From Streptosporangiaceae bacterium (lineage in GTDB: Bacteria > Actinomycetota > Actinomycetes > Streptosporangiales > Streptosporangiaceae): DNA of 16,029 nucleotides. How positions within the stretch are numbered: the stretch's first letter is position 1; every line of letters begins with the position of its first letter. The position numbers were made by a program, and so were the translations under genes. Shown one piece after another: positions 1-6,784 of this stretch. The notes beneath the pieces were generated by a model. That model ran no database searches. It saw only the letters and a list, made by a program, of their open reading frames with translations, and was not told where the DNA came from. The stretch lies in assembly GCA_030040475.1 (NCBI GenBank), contig JASHTQ010000021.1, positions 1-16,029 on the forward strand, read 5' to 3'.

Positions 1-105
1 GCCGAGCACGCCGAGCAGGACGACCGACACTGCGACCGCGGCGAGGATGTTGGCTGCCCGGCCGAACGCACGGCTCCGTCGCCTGCGCCCGGCGCCAAAG
101 TGCAT
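1..105 (-). CDS. N-terminus of a putative exported or membrane protein (partial, cut by window edge)
   Basis: Reading the minus strand from the ATG at 105-103 gives 35 open codons to the window edge. The peptide starts MHFGAGRRRRSRAFGRAAN and runs into a hydrophobic stretch rich in Leu, Val and Ala. An Arg-rich n-region followed by a hydrophobic core is what a signal peptide or signal anchor looks like. A weak purine stretch (TAAGG) lies just upstream of the ATG. It points the same way as the amidase behind it, with about 84 bases between them, so the two could be co-transcribed. The family cannot be identified from 35 residues, and the start is inferred only from the signal-like peptide. Confidence 0.5.
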   Translation of the reverse strand, partial: MHFGAGRRRRSRAFGRAANILAAVAVSVVLLGVLG

Positions 106-160
106 GGCCTTAGTTGTATCACCGGAGGGACGTTCGGCCGACTGGGGTGAAAGCGGCTCC

Positions 161-202
161 GCTACCAGACCGGCGCTACCAGACCGGCGCTACCAGATCG
201 GG
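161..202. repeat. Tandem repeat, 3 x 14 bp, spanning the amidase stop codon
   Basis: Two identical 14-bp units (GCTACCAGACCGGC at 161-174 and 175-188) are followed by a third with two changes (189-202). On the minus strand each unit reads ..TCTGGTAGC, so the Trp-stop end of the amidase (TGG TAG) occurs three times. The functional stop is at 192-190. Confidence 0.9.
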
Positions 203-1614
203 GGGTGCCTGTCCTTCCACGGGCGGGCCTCCTCCAGCTGGGCGGACAGGGAGATCAGCGTGCCCTCGTCGCCCATCCGGCCGGCCAGCATGACGCCGAT
301 CGGCAGGCCCTCGGCGTTCCAGTGCAGGGGGACGTTCACCGCCGGCAGGCCGGCGATGTTGTAGATCGCGGTGAACGGCGTGAAGAGCTTCTGCCGCTCG
401 AAGTTCTCCGCGGGCTCGACCTCCTCGAAGTAGCCGACCGGGACCGGGGGCCTGGCCAGGGTGGGGGTCAGCACCGCGTCGTAGCCGCCGAACACGGTGA
501 CCGCCACGCGGGTGACGGCCTGCAGGTAGGCCTGGGCGAAGATGAGCTCGGCGGCGCCGGTGGCGTTGCCCCGCTCGCGCAGGTAGCGGGTCAGCGGGCG
601 GAGCATGGCTTCCTGGGAGGGGTCGATGGGGGCAAGCGTGGCGTAGCCGTACCAGAGGGTCTCGAAATACGGCACCGCGTCCGAGCCGAGCGGCATCGCG
701 ACGTCCTCGACCTCGTGGCCGAGGCTGGCAAGCAGGCCGCTTGCCTGCTCGTAGGCCGCCACGCAGTCCGGGTGGATCTCGGTGCCTGGGACGGGGCTCT
801 GCAGCGTGCGGGCGATCTTCAGCCTGCCGGGCGGGCGGCTGGCGTAGCCGAGGAACGACTCGCCTTCCGGCAGCGGCGGCTGGGTGTACATGTCGCCTGG
901 GAAGTTGCCCGACATCACGTCGAGGAGCAGCGCGGCGTCGGCCACGGTCCGCGCGAGGGGGCCGTTCACGCCGAGTCCGACCAGGTCGGGCATTAGCGGG
1001 CCCTCGGAGATCCGGCCGCGCGACGGCTTGATCCCGAACAGCCCGCACACGCTGGCGGGGATGCGGATCGACCCGCCGCCGTCGCTGCCCTGGGCGGCTG
1101 GCGCGAGGCCGGCGGCCACCGCTGCGGCCGCGCCGCCGCTCGAGCCGCCCGCGGACCTCGACAGGTCCCACGGCGTCCTGGCCGGCGGCGCGATCGCGGT
1201 CTCGGTATAGCACGGCAGGCCGAACTCGGGTGTCGCCGTCTTGCCGGTGAGGACCGCGCCGGCCCTCCTGATCTCCACGACCACGTAGTCGTCGGCGTCG
1301 GGCACGTTGTTGACGAACGCGGCCGAGCCAAGCGTCTGCCGGACGCCCGCGACCATGTTAAGGTCCTTGATCGGGATCGGGACGCCGGTCAGCGGGGGTA
1401 GCGCGCTGGGGTCTTGTGCCTCGGTGACCGCCTTCTCCGCTGCCAGGGCCTGCTCGGCGGCGAGTTCGGCGGTTACCGTGAAGAAGGCGCCTACCTTGTC
1501 GTTGAGCTCCTGTGTCCGCTGCAGGTAGTGATCGGTCACGGCGACCGGCGAGAGCTCCTTCGAGCGGATGGCGGCGGCCAGCTCGATCATCGTGAGCTCG
1601 TGTATCTGGCTCAT
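190..1614 (-). CDS. Amidase, amidase-signature family
   Basis: This 474-residue protein has the complete amidase-signature core. It shows the catalytic Lys in PIPIKDL (K83), the Gly/Ser motif SAGGSSGG (residues 154-161, cis-Ser probably S158) and the nucleophile segment GSDGGGSIRIPAS (S182). The 24-residue spacing between the two serines matches the family. It should hydrolyse a carboxamide to acid plus ammonia in the cytoplasm; no signal peptide is visible. The substrate cannot be told. GatA of the Glu-tRNA amidotransferase belongs to the same family, but no gatB or gatC lies nearby and a stand-alone amidase is more likely. The ATG at 1614 has no Shine-Dalgarno sequence; a TACCAT box 7 bases upstream suggests leaderless translation. 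The stop lies inside a triplicated 14-bp repeat. Neighbours are an exported-protein gene downstream and a divergent NERD gene upstream. Confidence 0.93.
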   Translation of the reverse strand: MSQIHELTMIELAAAIRSKELSPVAVTDHYLQRTQELNDKVGAFFTVTAELAAEQALAAEKAVTEAQDPSALPPLTGVPIPIKDLNMVAGVRQTLGSAAFVNNVPDADDYVVVEIRRAGAVLTGKTATPEFGLPCYTETAIAPPARTPWDLSRSAGGSSGGAAAAVAAGLAPAAQGSDGGGSIRIPASVCGLFGIKPSRGRISEGPLMPDLVGLGVNGPLARTVADAALLLDVMSGNFPGDMYTQPPLPEGESFLGYASRPPGRLKIARTLQSPVPGTEIHPDCVAAYEQASGLLASLGHEVEDVAMPLGSDAVPYFETLWYGYATLAPIDPSQEAMLRPLTRYLRERGNATGAAELIFAQAYLQAVTRVAVTVFGGYDAVLTPTLARPPVPVGYFEEVEPAENFERQKLFTPFTAIYNIAGLPAVNVPLHWNAEGLPIGVMLAGRMGDEGTLISLSAQLEEARPWKDRHPPIW

Positions 1615-1621
1615 GGTGGAG

Positions 1622-1705
1622 ATGGTAGACCACGGTTTCTGCGGGACGATCGGCGCGTTTACGGGACCAAGGTCCTGCTATAAAACCAACGGTAATAGGG
1701 CACAA
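1622..1705 (-). promoter_or_regulatory. Candidate amidase promoter(s)
   Basis: Minus strand, two alternatives. (a) TACCAT at 1627-1622 is a -10-like box placed 7 bases before the ATG, which would give a leaderless mRNA; this fits the absence of any Shine-Dalgarno sequence. (b) TTGTGC (1705-1700), a 17-bp spacer and TATAGC (1682-1677) would give a leader of roughly 55-60 bases. Both are pattern matches only. Confidence 0.3.
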
Positions 1706-1772
1706 TCGTCATAGTGACCGTGCTATGCGCTGAGTCGTGTGGCAGTTACGCTGAGGTGGTAGGTGAGACCGG

Positions 1773-3056
1773 ATGGCGTGGCTGAACCGGAGAAACCGGA
1801 AGTCAACGGGGCCGCTGGTGACGATTCACAACCGAGGCGGGGAACAAACGGGCGGGACACGATCACACGCAGTAGGCGCTTCGTCGACCTCGTCGGCGGT
1901 TCCCGCTGCCTCCACCCCGGCTGACGACCCGGTCCCCTGGGCCTGGCCGGGCACCGAGGTGACGCCTGAGCCTGCCGAGGAGGCTCCGGAGGCCGAGGCG
2001 CCGTCGTTCTGGGACTGGGAGCCGGCCGGGGATCCCTCCGATGCTCCTGGCTTGGACGCTGGTGGCCTGGACGCTGGTGGCCTGGACGCTGCCGGCCTAG
2101 ATTCTGCCGGCCTGGACGCTGGTGGCCTGGATTCTGCCGGTGCCGGGGGCTCACCTGGGGCCGGCGAGACCGGGGATCCGTGGGATCTCGGCCGCGACGG
2201 CATCTCGCCCAACGGCAGCCATGGCGTCTCGTCCGGCGGCGGCGCGGGTCGTGGCGGCGGCGCCGGGACGGGGCCGCAGCGGATCGTGATCAGCCCGGTG
2301 GGCGCCGACGCCGACCCGCCGGCGCGCGAGGGCATCGGCCGGCGGGTGGGCAACCTGGCGCACCTGTCCTCCGACCCGAGGATGCGCGCCTGGCAGCGGC
2401 GGGCCATCATCGCGGTCATCGTCGGGATCGTGTTCTGGATCGTCTTGCATTCCTGGCAGCTCGGGCTGACGCTCGCGGTGCTCGTGGCCATCGCCGACAC
2501 CATCTACCGGTCACGGAACGTCTTCCACGGCCCGTCCGGTGCCAAGCTGACCTCGGCCCAGCGGCGGACCCGCAACCAGCTGGCCAAGCTCGAGCGGGCG
2601 GGCTACCACGCGATGCACTGCAGCCCGATCCCGGACAGCGACGAGCAGATCGACCACCTGGTGGTGGGCCCGGCGGGCGTGTTCGCCATCGACTCGGAGG
2701 CCTGGGACAAGAGGCTGGTCGTGCGGACGAAGAACGCCAGGCAGCTGTGGCACGGCCCGTACAGCAAGAAGGACCGCCTCGAGCACGCCCGCTGGGAGGC
2801 CGAACGCGCCGCCGAGCTGCTGTCCGCCGCGACAGGCAGTCCGGTCAGCGTCCGCCCGACGATGGCGGTGTACGGGCCGAGGATCCCCTGGGACGTGGCG
2901 ACGATCCGGGACGTCGACGTGTTCAGCGGCCCGCGGCTGCGCAAGTACCTGCGGCGCCGGGCGCGCGAAGGCGACGTGCGGCTGCTGAGCGACAGCGAGG
3001 CGGAGCGGATCTTCAAGGCCGCGGGCGCGGCGTTCGCGACTCCGGACCCCGGCTAG
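1773..3056 (+). CDS. Membrane-anchored NERD-domain (nuclease-related) protein
   Basis: This 427-residue protein has three parts. Residues 1-200 are low-complexity (Ala, Gly, Pro, Asp rich) and include six GLDAG-like pentapeptides at 93-122. Residues about 211-245 form a hydrophobic hairpin or two close membrane helices (AIIAVIVGIVFWIVL, then LTLAVLVAIADTIY). Residues about 262-370 match the NERD fold, with the signature IDHLVVGPAGVFAID (293-307). NERD domains belong to the PD-(D/E)xK nuclease-like superfamily. Here the residues after the signature read DSEAW where an Asp/Glu-x-Lys would be expected, so the catalytic Lys seems to be Glu and activity is doubtful. The ATG start has GGTGA about 7 bases upstream. 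The gene is divergent from the amidase, and ilvD follows 111 bases after its stop. The role is unknown; a membrane-bound nucleic-acid-binding or structural function is possible. Confidence 0.85.
   Translation: MAWLNRRNRKSTGPLVTIHNRGGEQTGGTRSHAVGASSTSSAVPAASTPADDPVPWAWPGTEVTPEPAEEAPEAEAPSFWDWEPAGDPSDAPGLDAGGLDAGGLDAAGLDSAGLDAGGLDSAGAGGSPGAGETGDPWDLGRDGISPNGSHGVSSGGGAGRGGGAGTGPQRIVISPVGADADPPAREGIGRRVGNLAHLSSDPRMRAWQRRAIIAVIVGIVFWIVLHSWQLGLTLAVLVAIADTIYRSRNVFHGPSGAKLTSAQRRTRNQLAKLERAGYHAMHCSPIPDSDEQIDHLVVGPAGVFAIDSEAWDKRLVVRTKNARQLWHGPYSKKDRLEHARWEAERAAELLSAATGSPVSVRPTMAVYGPRIPWDVATIRDVDVFSGPRLRKYLRRRAREGDVRLLSDSEAERIFKAAGAAFATPDPG
2049..2138 (+). repeat. In-frame tandem repeat, 6 x 15 bp, within the NERD gene
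   Basis: Six 15-bp units of the form GGCCTGGACGCTGGT, with a few substitutions, encode the pentapeptides GLDAG, GLDAG, GLDAA, GLDSA, GLDAG and GLDSA. The unit length keeps the frame, so copy number can vary without breaking the gene. Confidence 0.9.
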
Positions 3057-3061
3057 CTCTC

Positions 3062-3090
3062 GGGCTGGTTGGCGGGCTGGTTGGCGGGCT
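3062..3090. repeat. Tandem repeat, 2.4 x 12 bp, just after the NERD stop
   Basis: GGGCTGGTTGGC occurs at 3062-3073 and 3074-3085, and GGGCT begins a third copy at 3086. The repeat starts 6 bases after the NERD stop codon (3054-3056) and lies between that gene and ilvD. No clear hairpin terminator was seen here. Confidence 0.85.
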
Positions 3091-3167
3091 TTGCGGAACG
3101 GGTGACGGGCGGCACCGGTAGGCTGGGTGCTCTGTCATTTCCGCTCCTGATGTTGGGGGAGATCTAT

Positions 3168-5033
3168 ATGCCGCCGCTTCGGTCTCGTACGGTTACCCAC
3201 GGTAGGAACATGGCGGGCGCCCGCGCCCTGCTCCGCGCCACCGGAGTAGCCAGGGAGGACATCGGCAAGCCGATCATCGCCGTGGCGAACAGCTTCACCG
3301 AGTTCGTCCCCGGGCACGTGCACCTGCGCGAGGTCGGCCAGGTGGTGGCCGACGCCGTCCGCGCGGCGGGGGCGGTGCCGCGCGAGTTCAACACGATCGC
3401 GGTGGACGACGGCATCGCCATGGGCCACGGCGGGATGCTGTACTCGCTGCCCAGCCGGGAGCTGATCGCCGACTCGGTGGAGTTCATGGTGAACGCGCAC
3501 TGCGCCGACGCCATGATCTGCATCTCGAACTGCGACAAGATCACGCCGGGCATGCTGATCGCGACCATGCGGCTGAACATCCCCACCGTGTTCGTCTCCG
3601 GCGGGCCGATGGAGGCGGGCGCGCCCGCCGGGCTGGCGGGCCTGGCGCCCGGACGAAAGCTCGACCTGATCGACTCGATGGTCGCGTCGGCGGACCCGTC
3701 GGTGTCCGACGAGCAGCTGCTGGCGATGGAGGAATCCGCCTGCCCGACCTGCGGCTCGTGCTCGGGCATGTTCACGGCCAACTCGATGAACTGCCTGACC
3801 GAGGCGATCGGCCTGGCGCTGCCGGGCAACGGGAGCACGCTGGCCACGCACACCGGGCGGCGCGGCCTGTTCGAGCGGGCCGGGCGGCTGATCGCGGAGA
3901 TCACCCGTGCCTATTACGCCGACGGCGACGAGTCGGTGCTGCCGCGCTCGATCGCGAGCCGTGACGCGTTCGAGAACGCGATGGCGCTTGACGTGGCGAT
4001 GGGCGGGTCGACGAACACGATCCTGCACCTGCTCGCGGCCGCGCACGAGGCGGGGGTCAACTTCGGGCTCAAGGAGATCGACGAGCTCTCCCGCCGGGTG
4101 CCGTGCCTGTGCAAGGTCGCGCCGAGCAGCGCCTACCACCTCGAGGACGTGCACCGGGCCGGCGGCATCCCGTCGATCCTCGGCGAGCTCGACCGCGCGG
4201 GGCTGCTCAACAGGGGCGTGCGCCCGGTGCACAGCGCGTCGTTGCGCGAGTTCCTCGACGCGTGGGACCTGGGTTCACCCACGGTCAGCGCGGAGGCCGT
4301 CGAGCTGTACCACGGCGCGCCCGGCGGCGTGCGGACCACGAGACCGTACTCGCAGTCGGCGCGCTGGGACACGCTGGACACGGATCGGGCCGCCGGGTGC
4401 ATCCGGGACGTTCCGCACGCCTACACCGCCGACGGCGGGCTCGCCGTGCTCTACGGCAACCTCGCCCCCGACGGCGCGATCATCAAGACCGCCGGCGTGC
4501 CAGAAGAGCTGTGGCAGTTCTCCGGGCCTGCGGTGGTGTTCGAGAGCCAGGAGGACGCGGTCGCGGGCATCCTCAGCGGCGCCGTCAAGGCCGGCGACGT
4601 GGTCGTCATCCGCTACGAGGGCCCGCGCGGCGGGCCGGGCATGCAGGAGATGCTCTACCCGACGAGCTTCCTCAAGGGCAAGGGCCTCGGCCGGGCGTGC
4701 GCGCTGATCACCGACGGGCGGTTCTCCGGCGGGACGTCGGGCGTGTCGGTCTGCCACGTCGCCCCCGAGGCGGCGGCGGGCGGAACGATCGCGCTGGCCG
4801 AGGACGGCGACACGGTGGTGATCGACATCCCGGGCCGCGAGCTGCGGCTGGACGTGCCCGAGGCTTCGCTTGCCGCCCGCCGGGACGCGCTGCTGGCCTC
4901 GCTCGGCTCCTACCGGCCCGCGGACAGGCAGCGGCCGATCAGCGCGGCGCTGCAGGTCTACGCCGCGATGGCGACGTCGGCCGCCACCGGCGCGGCCCGC
5001 GACATCACGCTGATCGCGCGCCCGGAGCAGTGA
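3168..5033 (+). CDS. ilvD: Dihydroxy-acid dehydratase
   Basis: IlvD removes water from 2,3-dihydroxy acids to give the 2-keto acid precursors of valine, isoleucine and leucine. The 621-residue product matches the long E. coli/Streptomyces type end to end: [12 protein letters not shown] near the start, [20 protein letters not shown], the [11 protein letters not shown] segment (cluster Cys C122, metal/carbamyl Lys K124), [17 protein letters not shown] (C195), KTAGV, and GRFSGGTSG near the C-terminus. The third cluster cysteine of the oxygen-stable [2Fe-2S] type (an NPCN motif) is replaced by VPGHVHL, as in the [4Fe-4S] E. coli class. The start is the ATG at 3168, with GGGGGAG about 7 bases upstream and the conserved [14 protein letters not shown] beginning; an in-frame GTG at 3069 is rejected. 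It stands apart from other ilv genes. Its stop lies in a 14-bp duplication. Confidence 0.97.
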   Translation: MPPLRSRTVTHGRNMAGARALLRATGVAREDIGKPIIAVANSFTEFVPGHVHLREVGQVVADAVRAAGAVPREFNTIAVDDGIAMGHGGMLYSLPSRELIADSVEFMVNAHCADAMICISNCDKITPGMLIATMRLNIPTVFVSGGPMEAGAPAGLAGLAPGRKLDLIDSMVASADPSVSDEQLLAMEESACPTCGSCSGMFTANSMNCLTEAIGLALPGNGSTLATHTGRRGLFERAGRLIAEITRAYYADGDESVLPRSIASRDAFENAMALDVAMGGSTNTILHLLAAAHEAGVNFGLKEIDELSRRVPCLCKVAPSSAYHLEDVHRAGGIPSILGELDRAGLLNRGVRPVHSASLREFLDAWDLGSPTVSAEAVELYHGAPGGVRTTRPYSQSARWDTLDTDRAAGCIRDVPHAYTADGGLAVLYGNLAPDGAIIKTAGVPEELWQFSGPAVVFESQEDAVAGILSGAVKAGDVVVIRYEGPRGGPGMQEMLYPTSFLKGKGLGRACALITDGRFSGGTSGVSVCHVAPEAAAGGTIALAEDGDTVVIDIPGRELRLDVPEASLAARRDALLASLGSYRPADRQRPISAALQVYAAMATSAATGAARDITLIARPEQ

Positions 5034-5054
5034 GCTCGGAGCAGTGAGCCCGGA
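5023..5054. repeat. Tandem repeat, 2.3 x 14 bp, joining the ilvD stop to the GNAT start
   Basis: CGGAGCAGTGAGCT (5023-5036) is followed by CGGAGCAGTGAGCC (5037-5050) and a partial CGGA. In the first copy the TGA inside GCAGTGAGC is the ilvD stop (5031-5033). In the second copy the overlapping GTG (5044-5046) is the likely start of the next gene. Confidence 0.9.
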
Positions 5055-5595
5055 CGCCGCGGGTTTTGTCCGTCCGGCGCGGGCGGGCGATGCATCGGAC
5101 CTGGCGCGGGTCCAGGTGGCGAGCTGGCGGTGCGGCTACGCCGGCGTGGTGCCCCCGGCGTTGCTCGAGGAGCTGACCGGCGACGAGGCGCAGGGCCTGT
5201 TTCGCGATCGCTGGCGGGACGCGGTCACGAACCCGCCGACCGGCAGGCACCGGGTGCTCGTCGCGGTCTCGGCGGATCGCGCCGTGGCCGGATTCGCGTC
5301 CGTCGGCCCGGCCACGGACGCCGACCGGTGGCCCGGCACCGACGCCGGTCTGTACGAACTGCGGGTGCTGCCGGAACTGACCGGGCGCGGGCACGGCAGC
5401 AGGCTGCTGCACGCGGTCGCCGACACGCTGGCCAAGGACGGCTTCCACACCGTGGACACCTGGGTGCTCGAGGCGGACCCGGTACTGCGCGGCTTCCTCG
5501 AGGCGGCCGGCTGGGCCGCCGACGGCGCGCGCGCCGAGCTGGACCTCGGCGCGGGCGTTCCCGTGGTGCGCCTGCACACGGCTATCAGCGAGTGA
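5044..5595 (+). CDS. GNAT-family N-acetyltransferase
   Basis: This 183-residue protein has the GNAT layout. It begins with VRPARAGDASDLARVQVASW (typical first strand and helix). A central beta strand leads into motif A, YELRVLPELTGRGHGSRLL (104-122), whose RxxGxG-type loop (R116-G-H-G) binds the acetyl-CoA pyrophosphate. The C-terminal WVLEADPVLRGFLEAAGW (140-157) corresponds to the usual 'NxxAxxFYExxGF' segment, with Asp at the Asn position and no Tyr. It should transfer an acetyl group from acetyl-CoA to an amine, but the substrate cannot be inferred. The GTG start lies 10 bases after the ilvD stop, inside a duplicated 14-bp unit, and its purine stretch (GGAG) sits only 2 bases away. Coupling to ilvD translation is therefore likely. 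There is no functional link to ilvD beyond position. Confidence 0.87.
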   Translation: MSPDAAGFVRPARAGDASDLARVQVASWRCGYAGVVPPALLEELTGDEAQGLFRDRWRDAVTNPPTGRHRVLVAVSADRAVAGFASVGPATDADRWPGTDAGLYELRVLPELTGRGHGSRLLHAVADTLAKDGFHTVDTWVLEADPVLRGFLEAAGWAADGARAELDLGAGVPVVRLHTAISE

Positions 5596-5607
5596 TGCGC
5601 CAGCCGG

Positions 5608-5613
5608 TAAAAT
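5608..5613 (+). promoter_or_regulatory. Candidate -10 box for leaderless menA
   Basis: TAAAAT lies with 6 bases between its last base and the GTG start of menA, so transcription would begin at or next to the start codon. No convincing Shine-Dalgarno sequence is present (only a G run touching the GTG), which fits leaderless translation, common in actinobacteria. No good -35 was found. Confidence 0.4.
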
Positions 5614-5619
5614 CTGGGG

Positions 5620-6492
5620 GTGGCTGATGCTCGGGAATGGCTGGCCGGGACACGTCCGAGGACGCTCCCCGCGGCGGTGGTGCCGGTACTGATCGGTTCG
5701 GGCGTGGCCTTCGGTTACGGTCGTTTCGTCTGGTGGCGCGCCGTGCTCGCGCTCGTCGTCGCGCTCGCGCTGCAGGTCGGGGTCAACTACGCCAACGACT
5801 TCAGCGACGGCGTGCGGGGCTCCGACGCCAAGCGGGTTGGGCCGGTCCGGCTGGTCGCCGCCGGGCTCGCGCCGCCGCGGCAGGTGCTGGCGGCTGCGTT
5901 CGGCTGCTTTGCGGTGGCGGGCCTGGCCGGGCTGGCGCTGGCTATTGTGACGTCGTGGTGGCTGGTTGCGGTGGGCGCGGCCTGCGTCGCCGCCGCGTGG
6001 TTCTACACCGGCGGCCCGCGGCCCTACGGGTACCGCGGGCTCGGCGAGGTGTTCGTGTTCCTCTTCTTCGGCGTCGTCGCGGTGGCGGGCACGGCGTACG
6101 TTCAGATGAGGGAGTTGAGCTGGCTCGGCCTTGCCGCGTCGGTGCCGGCCGGGCTGCTGGCGTGCGCCCTGCTGATGGTCAACAACCTGCGCGACATCCG
6201 CACCGACCTGACGGCGGGCAAGCGGACGCTCGCGGTCATGCTCGGCGACGCCCGCAGCCGAACCGCCTACGTGCTGACCCTGCTGCTGCCCTTCTGCGTG
6301 GCGGCGCTGATCGCCATCTTCCGGCCGTTCGCCCTGATCGTCGCCCTCGCGCTGCCGCTCGCGCGGATGCCGGTCCGGTCGGTGCGGGCGGGCGCGTCCG
6401 GTCCGGCCCTGATCAAGGCGCTGGCGCAGACGGGACGGCTCCAGCTGGCGTTCGGGGTGGCGTTCACGATCGGCCTTGCCATCAGAATCTGA
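5620..6492 (+). CDS. menA: 1,4-dihydroxy-2-naphthoate polyprenyltransferase
   Basis: MenA is an integral membrane UbiA-family prenyltransferase that joins a polyprenyl chain to 1,4-dihydroxy-2-naphthoate, making demethylmenaquinone for respiration. The 290-residue protein starts with the family-typical WLAGTRPRTLPAAVVPVLIG. It has both Asp-rich Mg-pyrophosphate motifs: NDFSDGVRGSD (59-69) and NNLRDIRTDLTAGKRTL (188-204). About eight hydrophobic segments alternate with these loops. Length and motif order match bacterial MenA. The GTG start is 24 bases after the GNAT stop, has a TAAAAT box upstream and no clear ribosome binding site. No other men genes are in the window. The stop codon lies in the first unit of a 3 x 15 bp repeat. 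Confidence 0.95.
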   Translation: MADAREWLAGTRPRTLPAAVVPVLIGSGVAFGYGRFVWWRAVLALVVALALQVGVNYANDFSDGVRGSDAKRVGPVRLVAAGLAPPRQVLAAAFGCFAVAGLAGLALAIVTSWWLVAVGAACVAAAWFYTGGPRPYGYRGLGEVFVFLFFGVVAVAGTAYVQMRELSWLGLAASVPAGLLACALLMVNNLRDIRTDLTAGKRTLAVMLGDARSRTAYVLTLLLPFCVAALIAIFRPFALIVALALPLARMPVRSVRAGASGPALIKALAQTGRLQLAFGVAFTIGLAIRI

Positions 6493-6522
6493 GCCATCAG
6501 GATCCGAGCCATCAGGATCTGA
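6478..6522. repeat. Tandem repeat, 3 x 15 bp, spanning the menA stop
   Basis: Three 15-bp units (6478-6492, 6493-6507, 6508-6522) have the form GCCATCAGGATCTGA with one substitution in each of the first two. The first unit encodes Ala-Ile-Arg-Ile-stop, the end of MenA. The unit is a multiple of three, so the later copies stay in frame; the second has CGA and the third TGA at the stop position. Confidence 0.92.
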
Positions 6523-6656
6523 GGCCCGCGCGACTGGCGAGGCGCGTTTGCCGGGTGCGTCTCGGGTTGCGGTTGTGCGTGTTCGGGGAAAGTATGCGCT
6601 TCCTCGTGTCAGACGGTCGCGCGGCGTGTCGTTCGAAGAATGTCGGCAGCGTCGGA

Positions 6657-6677
6657 TATACTCGAACAAAAGATCAA
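6657..6677 (+). promoter_or_regulatory. Candidate promoter with overlapping degenerate LexA (SOS) box
   Basis: TATACT (6657-6662) matches the -10 consensus at 5 of 6 positions. TCGAAC-AAAA-GATCAA (6662-6677) starts on its last base and covers the expected transcription start. The actinobacterial SOS consensus is TCGAAC-N4-GTTCGA: the left half is perfect and the right half matches 4 of 6. No good -35 is seen. The placement is right for repression of the HNH gene, but a degenerate half-site can arise by chance. Confidence 0.4.
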
Positions 6678-6773
6678 AAGATAATTTTTATCAGAACGAA
6701 CGGTGGCATCCGCGCCAGGCACGGATGCTCGCCACAGTGGTCAGAAGGGACAACCTGCCCGCACCCAGCCCAC

Positions 6774-6784
6774 CGGAGGTGATC
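6774..6784 (+). promoter_or_regulatory. Strong ribosome binding site deciding the DUF222/HNH start
   Basis: CGGAGGTGATC directly precedes the ATG at 6785 and is almost fully complementary to the 16S rRNA 3' end. It fixes the start well downstream of other possible in-frame starts. Confidence 0.85.

Larger units (their letters stand above)
6523..6784. other. Intergenic region with an AT-rich core upstream of the DUF222/HNH gene
   Basis: There is no convincing gene in these 262 bases. The frame of the HNH gene stays open through them, but the codons do not look coding and the strong ribosome binding site is at the end. The segment 6655-6695 is strikingly AT-rich for this genome. It holds a -10-like box, a possible SOS box, a direct repeat AAAAGAT (6668-6674, 6676-6682) and a small inverted repeat GATAA-TTT-TTATC (6680-6692). 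Confidence 0.6.

Noticed and set aside
190..1614. GatA subunit of the tRNA amidotransferase
   Set aside because: It has the shared signature but no gatC or gatB neighbour; a general amidase is the safer call.
3069..3167. N-terminal extension of IlvD from an upstream GTG
   Set aside because: The family begins at the ATG at 3168, which has a good ribosome binding site; the extension includes the 12-bp repeat and is not conserved-looking.
5005..6669. Long minus-strand open frame opposite the GNAT and menA genes
   Set aside because: Arg/His/Pro/Gln-rich composition typical of antisense frames in GC-rich DNA; the plus strand holds two clearly recognisable proteins.
6476..6784. N-terminal extension of the DUF222/HNH protein
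   Set aside because: GGAGGTGATC before the ATG at 6785 fixes the start; the extension would overlap menA and the AT-rich regulatory island.
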